Shown here: positions 17,352-24,943 of the stretch, piece after piece
Position numbering within the stretch: position 1 is the first letter of the stretch
How the letters are laid out: each line of letters starts with the position of its first letter
DNA from: Opitutales bacterium
GTDB taxonomy: Bacteria; Verrucomicrobiota; Verrucomicrobiia; Opitutales; Oceanipulchritudinaceae
Assembly (NCBI GenBank): GCA_016928295.1
Contig: JAFGLA010000076.1
Location: forward strand, 1-36,210
Direction: 5' to 3'
Length of the DNA: 36,210 nucleotides
The notes under the pieces: generated by a model
What the model was told of the DNA's origin: nothing
Seen by the model: the letters and a program-made list of their open reading frames with translations, nothing else
The model's database searches: none
Translations under genes and position numbers: made by a program

Positions 17352-18401
17352 TTAAGCGCCCTGTCCCTTGGAGGGGTTCTGAGCGGCGGGCTTGGCGATG
17401 GAGCTACGCATGTCGGTATCGCTCTGAATGTTCTTCAGGCGGTAGTAGTCCATGATGCCGAGGTTTCCGCTGCGGAAGGCGGCGGCAATGGCCATCGGCA
17501 CCTCTGCCTCGGCCTCGACGACCTTGGCGCGCATCTCCTCGACCTTGGCCTTCATCTCCTGCTCCTGCGCGACGGCTGCCGCGCGGCGGATTTCGGCCTG
17601 TGCCTGAGCCATGTTCTTGTTCGCAATGGCCTGCGCTTCCTGCAACTTTGCGCCCACGTTGTCGCCAACGTCCACGTCCGCGATGTCGATGGAGAGGATT
17701 TCAAACGCCGTGCCCGTGTCCAAGCCGCGGTTTAGCACCGTGCGGGAAATGGAGTCCGGGTTTTCAAGCACCCACTTGTAGCTCTCGGCGCTGCCGATTG
17801 TGGTGACGATACCTTCGCCAACACGGGCGATGATCGTTTCCTCCTGCGCGCTGCCGACGTATTTTTCAAGATTGGAACGCACGGTCACTCGCGCACGAAC
17901 CTTCACCTGAATGCCGTCCTTGGCCACGCCGTCGATTGTCGAGCGGCCGCTGGCGGGATTGGGCACATCGATAACCTTCGGGTTGATGGACGTGCGCACC
18001 GCTTCCAGAACGCTCTTGCCGGAACCCTTTGTCGCAAGGTCGATCTTCACGGCCTGAGTCCAGTTCATGGACATGCCGGCCTTCTGCGCGTTGATGAGGC
18101 CCTGCACGGTCTGGATGACATCGCCACCGGCCATGTAGTGGTTTTCAATCTCGCTTATGGAAAGGTCTATGCCCGCCTTCACCGCAGTGATGCGAGCCTC
18201 GACGAGCACAGAATAGGGCACGCCGCGAAGACGCATGGCCACGAGCGTCACAAGCGCAACATGAGCGCCGGAGAGCCAGGCGCGAAGCCACACATTGAAA
18301 AATGAAAGAATGATAATCAGCAGGACCAGTACGGCGAGACCGCCAACTATGCCGAGAATCAAAGAGAACGGACCGCCAAAGGCAGCGATGGATTGGCTCA
18401 T
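17352..18401 (-). CDS. floA: Flotillin-like protein FloA (UPF0365)
   Basis: Scaffold of membrane microdomains; in Bacillus FloA organises signalling and secretion complexes and affects membrane fluidity. 349 residues. An N-terminal hydrophobic hairpin or span (about 12-42) anchors it, followed by the SPFH/PHB domain with the family-specific [21 protein letters not shown] and [18 protein letters not shown], then [21 protein letters not shown] and the Glu/Ala-rich coiled coil [28 protein letters not shown] that drives oligomerisation. It ends in a short Ala/Gly/Pro tail. Many bacteria pair floA with an NfeD gene; none is adjacent here. Instead it is flanked by two other membrane-protein genes on the same strand. 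The ATG at 18401 has no Shine-Dalgarno site. Confidence 0.93.
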   Translation of the reverse strand: MSQSIAAFGGPFSLILGIVGGLAVLVLLIIILSFFNVWLRAWLSGAHVALVTLVAMRLRGVPYSVLVEARITAVKAGIDLSISEIENHYMAGGDVIQTVQGLINAQKAGMSMNWTQAVKIDLATKGSGKSVLEAVRTSINPKVIDVPNPASGRSTIDGVAKDGIQVKVRARVTVRSNLEKYVGSAQEETIIARVGEGIVTTIGSAESYKWVLENPDSISRTVLNRGLDTGTAFEILSIDIADVDVGDNVGAKLQEAQAIANKNMAQAQAEIRRAAAVAQEQEMKAKVEEMRAKVVEAEAEVPMAIAAAFRSGNLGIMDYYRLKNIQSDTDMRSSIAKPAAQNPSKGQGA

Positions 18402-18493
18402 GGGTAGTGGAGATTTGATGTTAGCAAACTATGCCAGCGCGCTGCCCGGACAGGTAAACACCCTCGCAATGCAGGGCCTGACAAGCTGCGCCA

Positions 18494-18521
18494 AGACTAG
18501 TCATTAAAAATCCCTTGTCAA
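18494..18521 (-). promoter_or_regulatory. Candidate promoter of floA
   Basis: On the minus strand a perfect TTGACA (18516-18521) is followed after 16 bases by TAGTCT (18494-18499, three of six). It would start transcription near 18487, giving an 86-base leader to floA. The -10 match is weak. Confidence 0.35.
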
Positions 18522-18554
18522 TGAAAGGTGCCGGATTTGCCGATAACGCCCCGC

Positions 18555-19340
18555 CTACGGGAAGATGCGCGGCCCGAGAGCCTTGCTGTTGCCCAACATC
18601 CCAAGCTCCATAGCCCAGTAGCGCGGGCCGGGTATAAAGCCGAAAATGCGGGAGAGCGCCCGCCTGCGCCGGAACAGGAACACGTAGATGCGCTCGCGAA
18701 TGCGTTTGCGGTGCATGAGGGCAGCCATCGGCGCATCCGCAGCCTTCTTATTGGCAGACACAGGCTTTCCGGCCAGAGTGCACTTCAACGAATGGCTGCC
18801 GTGTTCAAGCACTATCATACGCCGAATTATTCTTACGTAATAGCAGAACTCGTATGAACAGCTCTTTCGATACTCCCTCTCCCAGTATTCCCTGAAGCGG
18901 GGGCGAAGCAGCATGTGCTCCTTGAACCGGCGCTCCCAGGACTTGTGGAAACTCTTTTCCATGTGGGCGTTCAAAAGGAAAAGTCTCTCGTAGTAGGAAA
19001 AGAGCATGAAAAGATAGTGCCCCACCTGCCTGTCCAAAACGGAATTACCGCGCAACAGAAGAGCCTGCGCGTCATTTGTTTTAACGGCACTTGCGGAACG
19101 GCGCCTTCCCACCTTGAGACTCGGAAACAGGTCCGGATGCTCCAGCTCTATCCGGTTAATTTCGTTCATCTGCGAGGTCAGATCCGCCATCGCGTTGGAA
19201 GCGAGCGTCCTTCGCGACACGCCTATGGCCTTGATGCCAAGGGCGAGAATGACCGTCTGGAGCAACATGAAAACGGCGACGAAAAGCTCCACATAGTTGA
19301 AGCCCAACAGATTGTCGCATCCGCAAAACAGCTCTTCCAT
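18555..19340 (-). CDS. Membrane-anchored protein of unknown function
   Basis: 261 residues, not confidently recognised. One membrane span near the N-terminus (about 16-38, YVELFVAVFMLLQTVILALG), then a soluble helical domain with SQMNEINRIELEHPDLFPSL, YYERLFLLNAHMEKSFHKSWERRFKEHM, LLRPRFREYWEREYR and a very basic C-terminal third (RKRIRERIYVFLFRRRRALSR). The layout of one span followed by conserved Tyr/Glu/Trp helices recalls the DUF4760/DUF6082 group, but I cannot confirm membership. Start at 19340 is supported by GGGAG nine bases upstream. It is the first of three minus-strand membrane-protein genes, though floA probably has its own promoter. The Cys pair in the first ten residues (CGC) is of unknown meaning. 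Confidence 0.7.
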   Translation of the reverse strand: MEELFCGCDNLLGFNYVELFVAVFMLLQTVILALGIKAIGVSRRTLASNAMADLTSQMNEINRIELEHPDLFPSLKVGRRRSASAVKTNDAQALLLRGNSVLDRQVGHYLFMLFSYYERLFLLNAHMEKSFHKSWERRFKEHMLLRPRFREYWEREYRKSCSYEFCYYVRIIRRMIVLEHGSHSLKCTLAGKPVSANKKAADAPMAALMHRKRIRERIYVFLFRRRRALSRIFGFIPGPRYWAMELGMLGNSKALGPRIFP

Positions 19341-19518
19341 GACGAGACGCTCCCATGCGCGGCGGATTTGGGCTGAAGGCTTCGCCGCAAGTTGATACTA
19401 CGCGCTTGCCCGAGGCGCACGAGTTACAATAATCAACACGCACACGCAATCAACCTGTTTGTCCCGCTATTTATCTTGTTCACAGCGAGGCCCATTTGAT
19501 TCATATTCCTGCCCACCG

Positions 19519-20331
19519 ATGCCCAGCTTTGCTGAAATTACCAGTCCGCAGAATCCGCGAGTAAAAGACCTTGCCCGCCTGAAGGAAGGCAAACACCGCC
19601 GCCGCATGGGCGTGTACGCCATCGAGGGCATACGAGAGCTTGAGCGCGCAATCGCCGGCGGGGCCGAGATAGTCACCCTGTATTTCTGCGAGGACTGCTG
19701 GCTGGGCGATGAATACGCCGCGCTTGTCGAAGGCATGGCCCAGAAGCCAGAGCTGGAATGCTTCCGCATGTCGCTCGCCGCCTTTGAAAAGGCGTCCAAC
19801 CGGGAGAACCCCGACGGCCTCATCGCGGTGGCAAGAATGCGTCGCTCCGGCCTTGCGGACCTAAAGCTCGGCCAGGCTCCGCTCATAATGCTAATTGAGC
19901 ACGTGGAAAAACCCGGCAACCTCGGCACCCTGCTTCGCAGTGCGGACGCCGCAGGCGCGGACGCCGTCATCGTTACGGACCCCGTTACGGACCTGTACAG
20001 CCCGCAGGCCATACGCGCCTCGCAAGGCTCGATTTTCGCAATGCAGACAGTGTTCGCGGACAACGCGCAGGCGAAAGCCTTCTTCAAGGAGCGCGGCATA
20101 CACGCAGTCGCCGCCACGCCGGACGCGGAACGCCTGCTCTGGGATACGGACATGAAAGCCCCCGTGGCCCTGCTCCTTGGAAGCGAGGCGGACGGCCTAA
20201 GCGATTTCTGGATGAAGGACGCCGACACGGTGCGGGCCAAAATCCCCATGAGTGGAAAGAGCGCGGACAGCCTGAACGTCAGCGCGGCGGCGGCAATCTT
20301 CCTCTTTGAAGCCGTGCGCCAGCGCCGATAG
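19519..20331 (+). CDS. SpoU/TrmH-family RNA 2'-O-methyltransferase
   Basis: Transfers methyl from S-adenosylmethionine to a ribose 2'-OH of tRNA or rRNA; acts in the cytoplasm. 270 residues with an N-terminal substrate-binding domain (SPQNPRVKDLARLKEGKHRR, YAIEGIRELERAI) and the C-terminal trefoil-knot domain: motif 1 NLGTLLRSADAAGAD, motif 2 LLLGSEADGLSD, motif 3 IPMSGKSADSLNVSAAAAIFLFEA. The first domain resembles that of 23S rRNA methyltransferases (RlmB and TsnR-like), but the exact target cannot be read from sequence. The ATG at 19519 opens the conserved N-terminus; the frame remains open 20 codons upstream without conservation. No Shine-Dalgarno site. Appears to be a single-gene unit. 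Confidence 0.92.
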   Translation: MPSFAEITSPQNPRVKDLARLKEGKHRRRMGVYAIEGIRELERAIAGGAEIVTLYFCEDCWLGDEYAALVEGMAQKPELECFRMSLAAFEKASNRENPDGLIAVARMRRSGLADLKLGQAPLIMLIEHVEKPGNLGTLLRSADAAGADAVIVTDPVTDLYSPQAIRASQGSIFAMQTVFADNAQAKAFFKERGIHAVAATPDAERLLWDTDMKAPVALLLGSEADGLSDFWMKDADTVRAKIPMSGKSADSLNVSAAAAIFLFEAVRQRR

Positions 20332-20389
20332 CACCGCAGACTGGACGCAAGCAGAACAGCGGCAGAACAGACCGTTACTCAAAGAGAAA

Positions 20390-20409
20390 TATCGCGCAAT
20401 GGCGCGATA
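20390..20409. repeat. Perfect palindrome TATCGCGC-AATG-GCGCGATA
   Basis: Eight-base perfect arms with a four-base loop, 58 bases after the methyltransferase stop and 110 before marR. It lacks a T-run on either side, so it is not a typical terminator; it could be an operator or an RNA hairpin at the 3' end of the upstream gene. Confidence 0.6.
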
Positions 20410-20459
20410 AGGTGCTTTGCCATCCATACGCCGCCGCGCCGCCGCATCCCATATAAACC

Positions 20460-20488
20460 TTGCGCACAATTGGCTGCGCGAATATACT
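20460..20488 (+). promoter_or_regulatory. Promoter of the marR-ablA-ablB operon
   Basis: TTGCGC (20460-20465), exactly 17 bases, TATACT (20483-20488, five of six matches). Predicted start near 20495 leaves a 24-base leader to the marR ATG. This is one of the best promoters in the window. Confidence 0.6.
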
Positions 20489-20503
20489 TCGTTCACGAAT
20501 TAT
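20484..20503. promoter_or_regulatory. Candidate MarR operator overlapping the -10 and start site
   Basis: 20-base palindrome with eight of nine pairs matched, core TTCGT-TC-ACGAA at 20488-20499. It overlaps the -10 box and the predicted transcription start, where a repressor would block RNA polymerase. The half-site CACGAA recurs at 20509-20514. MarR proteins bind palindromes of this size and often control their own operon; the link here is inferred. Confidence 0.5.
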
Positions 20504-20518
20504 TCTTACACGAAAGAC

Positions 20519-21076
20519 ATGCAGAACAAGCAACATGAGTTTCGCATCCTTTGCGCGCTGCGCAGGATCATACGCTCCGTGGACATCTACTCACGAAAAC
20601 TGCATGCCGAACACGGCCTGACGACTCCGCAACTTATCTGCCTAAGCCGCCTGTCCGAAAAAAACGACATGACGCTGACCGAGCTGTCCAAGGCCGTAAA
20701 CCTAAGCCAGAGCACGACAAACGGAATCGTGGACCGCCTTGAAAAGCGCGGCCTTATACTTCGCACTCGCGACGAAACGGACCGCCGCAAGATCCACCTG
20801 ACAATAAGCGACACCGGCCTTGCGCTAACCGCCAGGACTCCATCCCTGCTTCAGGACAAGCTCTGCAACGCCCTTGCCGCCCTTCCCGATGAAGAACAAG
20901 GCGCAATCACCGAATCTTTGGAAAAAATCGTCCACCTGATGGAACTCACCGGACTGGACGCGTCCCCGAACCTGCTGCCAAGCGCGCAGGCGGGAGACGA
21001 TATCAAGCTCCCTCCGAACAGCCAGTCTCCCAGCGAGAACTCAAGGCTGTTCGAAGCGGCACAAATACAGACATAG
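20519..21076 (+). CDS. MarR-family transcriptional regulator
   Basis: Winged-helix DNA-binding protein of 185 residues, presumably a homodimer. Visible: a helical N-terminus ([24 protein letters not shown]), then [14 protein letters not shown], the recognition-helix region [30 protein letters not shown] and the wing with [20 protein letters not shown]; the DxRDxR-type wing is diagnostic of MarR. The last 35 residues are a polar, probably disordered tail ([14 protein letters not shown]), longer than usual. The ATG at 20519 opens the conserved domain; the frame upstream runs through the promoter and operator. Four bases separate it from ablA, so it is co-transcribed and likely autoregulates the operon. 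What signal it senses (osmotic stress, a ligand) is unknown. Confidence 0.9.
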   Translation: MQNKQHEFRILCALRRIIRSVDIYSRKLHAEHGLTTPQLICLSRLSEKNDMTLTELSKAVNLSQSTTNGIVDRLEKRGLILRTRDETDRRKIHLTISDTGLALTARTPSLLQDKLCNALAALPDEEQGAITESLEKIVHLMELTGLDASPNLLPSAQAGDDIKLPPNSQSPSENSRLFEAAQIQT

Positions 21077-21080
21077 ACTG

Positions 21081-22403
21081 ATGGTTATTACCGAGAAACA
21101 ACAAAACCTATTCGACAATATGGACTCGTCCGACGGCCAAAACGGCGTCTGGACGGACTGGAAGTGGCAAGTGCGCCACTGCATACGAGACATAAACGGG
21201 TTTGAGCGCCTGCTCGGGATAGAACTCCCCGCGCAAATACGGGAACAGTTTTCGCAAATCGGCGCGAAGTTCCCGATGTCGATAACCCCGTATTACCTGT
21301 CGCTTATCGACACGGAAGACATCGGCAACGACCCGATCTTCCGCCAGAGCTTTCCCGACATAAACGAGCTGACAGTCTGCCGTTCCGACATGGCCGACCC
21401 GCTGCACGAAGACAGCGACAGCCCCGTTCCGGGCCTGACACACCGCTACCCGGACCGCGTCCTGCTGCTTGTCAGCAACACCTGCGCGATGTACTGCCGC
21501 CACTGCACGCGAAAGCGCCGCGTGGGCGATGTGGACAGCATCCCCTCCCGCAGCCAGATACAGGCCGGAATCGACTACATCCGCTCGAACCCGAAAATAC
21601 GCGACGTGCTCCTCTCCGGCGGAGACCCCTTCCTGCTCTCCGACGAATACATCGACTGGATTCTGACCGAAATCGGCAAAATCCCGCACGTCGAAGTCAT
21701 CCGCATCGGAACGCGCACACCCGTAGTCCTCCCCTACCGCATCACTAACAAGCTGGTGGACATGCTCAAAAAGCACCACCCGCTCTGGATAAACACCCAT
21801 TTCAACCACCCGCGCGAACTTACAGCCTCTTCCCGCGCCGCGCTCAAACGGCTGGCCGATGCAGGCATCCCGCTGGGTAACCAAAGCGTGCTGCTCGCTG
21901 GCGTAAACGACTGCCCGCGCATAATGCGCTCCTTGGTGCACAAGCTCGTCGCAAACCGTGTAAGGCCTTACTACCTGTACCAGTGCGACCTTTCCGAAGG
22001 GCTGTCCCACTTCCGCACACCGGTTGGCAAAGGAATCGAGATACTGGAAAGCCTCATCGGACACACAAGCGGCTTTTGCGTACCGACCTACGTAATAGAC
22101 GCTCCCGGGGGCGGAGGCAAAATCCCCGTAATGCCCAACTACCTGATTTCATGGTCCACAAACAAGGTGATTCTGCGCAACTACGAGGGCGTAATCACCA
22201 CCTACACCGAGCCGGAGTCCTACAAGACCAACTTCTGCGATCGCGACTGCGCCAAGTGCAACCTCGAACTGGCCCTTGAAGACGCAGACGAGCGCAAGTC
22301 CATCGGCGTGGAAAAGCTGTTAAGCGACTACGACGAAACCATCTCGCTAATCCCGCAAAACAACTCACGCCACCAGAGGCGCGACCTGGGAGAAAGCGTC
22401 TGA
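21081..22403 (+). CDS. ablA: Lysine 2,3-aminomutase
   Basis: Radical SAM, PLP-dependent enzyme that converts L-alpha-lysine to L-beta-lysine; also called KamA. 440 residues. Radical SAM cysteines Cys135, Cys139 and Cys142 in [17 protein letters not shown] lysine Lys347 in [10 protein letters not shown]; the lysine-binding aspartates Asp303 (YQCDLSEG) and Asp340; and a C-terminal zinc cluster Cys386, Cys390, Cys393 ([10 protein letters not shown]). These separate it from EpmB-type lysine mutases, which are shorter and lack the zinc tail. Its stop overlaps the start of ablB (TGATG), and a MarR gene lies four bases upstream. With ablB the product serves synthesis of the compatible solute N-epsilon-acetyl-beta-lysine rather than lysine fermentation. 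Confidence 0.95.
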   Translation: MVITEKQQNLFDNMDSSDGQNGVWTDWKWQVRHCIRDINGFERLLGIELPAQIREQFSQIGAKFPMSITPYYLSLIDTEDIGNDPIFRQSFPDINELTVCRSDMADPLHEDSDSPVPGLTHRYPDRVLLLVSNTCAMYCRHCTRKRRVGDVDSIPSRSQIQAGIDYIRSNPKIRDVLLSGGDPFLLSDEYIDWILTEIGKIPHVEVIRIGTRTPVVLPYRITNKLVDMLKKHHPLWINTHFNHPRELTASSRAALKRLADAGIPLGNQSVLLAGVNDCPRIMRSLVHKLVANRVRPYYLYQCDLSEGLSHFRTPVGKGIEILESLIGHTSGFCVPTYVIDAPGGGGKIPVMPNYLISWSTNKVILRNYEGVITTYTEPESYKTNFCDRDCAKCNLELALEDADERKSIGVEKLLSDYDETISLIPQNNSRHQRRDLGESV

Positions 22404-23260
22404 TGACAACCCTGCACGAATACGACACTGTCGAACACTTGCCCTGCGGGTCGGTAATCCAGCACGGCCCCAACAACAACCGCATCTACCTTATGCGTCC
22501 GGGAGAACAATGCCCGGAAGAACTCCCGCGCACCCTCATCGAGATGGCGCAAGAGCGCGGCTACACAAAGATCTTCGCCAAGGTACCGGTTCAGAAAATC
22601 GAATCCTTTCTGCTGGCCGGTTACTACGCGGAAGCCATTGTCCCGGGCTTTTACAACGGACGAGAAACTGGCGTCTTTCTTGCCTACTGCAAGGACCGCG
22701 TCCGCAAAAGCGAAACCAACGAGGAGAAAAACCTGCAAAACACCGAGCTGGCCGTGGAGCACAAGGGCTGCACCTGCTCGGAAGCCATACCCCAAGGGCT
22801 TCGCATACGCGCCTGTCAGAAAACGGACGCCGAAGAAATGGCCGGAATCTACCAAAGCGTGTTCCCGAGCTACCCGTTCCCGATTCACGCCCCGGAGTTC
22901 ATCAAAGACTCGATGGATGAAAACGTGAGCTACTTCTGCGCGGAAGACGAGGAAGGCATCGCGGCGCTCTCCTCCATCGAGGCGGACTCTCTATGCTCCA
23001 ACGCGGAGCTGACGGACTTTGCGACCCTGCCCAGGTGGCGCGGCAAGGGCCTCGGGACGCTGCTTCTCCGCACCATGGAAAAGGAGTTGAAAAAACGCGG
23101 AATTGCCACGGCGTACACAATCGCCCGCGCCGCTTCTGCGGGTATGAACATAGTCTTCGCAAGGCAAGGCTACCGTTACGCAGGCCGCCTCTGCAACAAT
23201 ACGCACATATCCGGCCAGATAGAGAGCATGAACGTCTGGTACAAAAATATGAGAGTGTAG
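22403..23260 (+). CDS. ablB: Beta-lysine N6-acetyltransferase
   Basis: Acetylates L-beta-lysine on its side-chain amine using acetyl-CoA, giving the zwitterionic osmolyte N-epsilon-acetyl-beta-lysine. 285 residues with the AblB arrangement: an N-terminal domain (YTKIFAKVPVQKIESFLLAGYYAEAIVPGFYNG, VFLAYC) and a C-terminal GNAT domain with RACQKTDAEEMAGIYQSVF, the CoA loop TLPRWRGKGLGTLLL and the late MNIVFARQGYRYAGRLCNNTHISG. The start overlaps the ablA stop by one base, so translation is coupled. The linker (about 105-135) carries several charged residues and a CTC motif of no known role. The pathway is known from methanogenic archaea and some salt-tolerant bacteria. Confidence 0.93.
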   Translation: MTTLHEYDTVEHLPCGSVIQHGPNNNRIYLMRPGEQCPEELPRTLIEMAQERGYTKIFAKVPVQKIESFLLAGYYAEAIVPGFYNGRETGVFLAYCKDRVRKSETNEEKNLQNTELAVEHKGCTCSEAIPQGLRIRACQKTDAEEMAGIYQSVFPSYPFPIHAPEFIKDSMDENVSYFCAEDEEGIAALSSIEADSLCSNAELTDFATLPRWRGKGLGTLLLRTMEKELKKRGIATAYTIARAASAGMNIVFARQGYRYAGRLCNNTHISGQIESMNVWYKNMRV

Positions 23261-23407
23261 AGGCGCTCTCAAAAGACCCAAGCTGGACACTCGCCAAAAA
23301 GCGCAAAACAACAAGCGCTGACCTAACGAAGAGCCATTATTGTTTGATGCCCAAGTTTCACAGGCTCATACTTGCCGCCGATACTTAAACCGTCGGCATA
23401 CACATCC

Positions 23408-23731
23408 ATGGCAACAAACAAGAAAACGCTTCGCGACAACATCATCTACATCGCTGCGGGCGCGGCGCTTGGGATGATTCTTGCGCTGTTCCTTTTTATC
23501 CGCGTTCTGCAAAGCGACTTCACCCTGCTCTGCCTCGCGCTCGTGGTGTTGCAGGGAGTAGTCCAGCGCATTAGCGGACAGGGCAAAGTGACACTTATTT
23601 GCGCCGGTTTTTGCATGGGGACGATTCTCGCCTACGCGCTCGGCGGCTCCACGGTATTCGTCCTTTCAATAGCAATCGCCCTTTCCTGCGCGGGCGCAGT
23701 CCTGATGGCCGCGCTCGAACGTGGACGCTGA
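23408..23731 (+). CDS. Small four-span membrane protein of unknown function
   Basis: 107 residues with four hydrophobic segments: IIYIAAGAALGMILALFLFI, LLCLALVVLQGVVQ, VTLICAGFCMGTILAYALGG and VFVLSIAIALSCAGAVLMAAL. A short basic N-terminus (MATNKKTLRDN) and basic loops (RISGQGK) suggest both ends lie in the cytoplasm. No family recognised. Start at ATG 23408; upstream in-frame codons are not conserved-looking. It lies 147 bases after ablB and 100 before trpD on the same strand, so it may belong with either or neither. Confidence 0.65.
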   Translation: MATNKKTLRDNIIYIAAGAALGMILALFLFIRVLQSDFTLLCLALVVLQGVVQRISGQGKVTLICAGFCMGTILAYALGGSTVFVLSIAIALSCAGAVLMAALERGR

Positions 23732-23830
23732 CTCCCGCTTGTAAAATAGCCATAAGTGAATAATTCTTGCCCCACAGGGCCAGACTGGGACAAGGTACCG
23801 GTAACGCCATACCCTACCCCTTTGCCCGCG

Positions 23831-24883
23831 ATGAACATACTTCCCGCCCTGAGTGCCAGATTAGAAGCTGGCGAAAACCTATCCCGCAGTGAAGCTCGAA
23901 GCGCGGCACTGGACCTGTCCCGCGAAGACATCTCGCTTGAGCACAAGAAGCGTTTCCTGAAGACTCTGACAAACAAGGGGGAAACGACCGAGGAAGTGGC
24001 CACATTTGCCGCGACCTTCCGGGATCTTGCCCGCAAGACGAACCTTGAAGACATCGCCCCGCGCGCTATCGACATCGTCGGAACGGGCGGGAGCAAATCC
24101 GGCAGTTACAACATTTCGAGCGTGTCGGCAATGTGCGTGGCCGTGGCTGGAGTGCCCGTCATAAAGCACGGCAACCGCGCCATCACCTCGCAGAGCGGCT
24201 CGGCGGACTTTCTGGGCGCGCTGGGAGTCCCGCGCACAGACGACCTATCCGTTATCCGCCGCTGCATGGACGAGCTGAACTTCACATTCCTTTTCGCCCC
24301 CAGCTTCCACCCCGCGTTCAAGGAAATCGTCCCCGTTCGCAAGGCTCTGGCAGAGGAAGGGATGAGGACAATTTTCAACATTCTCGGCCCCCTTATCAAT
24401 CCCGCCCGCCCGGCCTTCGAGCTTCTGGGCGTTTTCAGCCGAAAGTGGGTGCATCCGCTCGCTGGCGCGCTTGGAGAGCTGGGCCTAAGATCCGGCCTCA
24501 CTGTTCACGGCAGGCTGGACGAGAACACTGGCATGGACGAGTTCTCCTCCGCTGGCGAAAACCACCTCTGCGGTTTCGGACAGCTTGCGGATGTGGACGT
24601 TACATGGACTCCGGACGATCTTGGCCTATCGGCCTGCCCGGCCATAGAACTTTGCGGACGCACGGCGGATGAAAACGTTGCCACGCTGCACGAGCTGGTA
24701 CGCGGCAAGGGTCCAAAGGGGCTCGCGGACACCATATCGCTAAACGCCGGGGCCGCGCTCTGGATAGCGGGCGAAGCGGACGACATCAAACAGGGGACAA
24801 AGAAGGCCTACGGGCTTCTGACCGGCGGCTCTGTCGCCCAATGGCTCGAAAAGGCGGACCGCCTTTACAAATCACTGGCCTGA
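23831..24883 (+). CDS. trpD: Anthranilate phosphoribosyltransferase
   Basis: Second step of tryptophan synthesis: joins anthranilate and PRPP to phosphoribosyl-anthranilate. 350 residues in the nucleoside phosphorylase/TrpD fold. Helical N-terminal domain (LSRSEARSAALDLSREDISLEHKKRFLKTL), PRPP loop GTGGSKSGSYNISS (84-97), KHGNRAITSQSGSADFLGALGV, FAPSFHPAFKEIVPVRKAL, RTIFNILGPLINPARP, and the metal-binding DE pair in TGMDEFSS. The PRPP loop is unusual: most TrpD have GTGGD, here Ser replaces the Asp. The ATG at 23831 starts the conserved fold; an upstream GTG at 23756 would add 25 unconserved residues. No other trp gene is in the window, so the pathway genes are dispersed. TrpD2-type proteins are an alternative but match less well. 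Confidence 0.88.
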   Translation: MNILPALSARLEAGENLSRSEARSAALDLSREDISLEHKKRFLKTLTNKGETTEEVATFAATFRDLARKTNLEDIAPRAIDIVGTGGSKSGSYNISSVSAMCVAVAGVPVIKHGNRAITSQSGSADFLGALGVPRTDDLSVIRRCMDELNFTFLFAPSFHPAFKEIVPVRKALAEEGMRTIFNILGPLINPARPAFELLGVFSRKWVHPLAGALGELGLRSGLTVHGRLDENTGMDEFSSAGENHLCGFGQLADVDVTWTPDDLGLSACPAIELCGRTADENVATLHELVRGKGPKGLADTISLNAGAALWIAGEADDIKQGTKKAYGLLTGGSVAQWLEKADRLYKSLA

Positions 24884-24943
24884 ACGGAATCCAATCCGAG
24901 GCGTACAAGCACATTCCCCAAGAAGCCCCCAAGTTTCCAGCTC

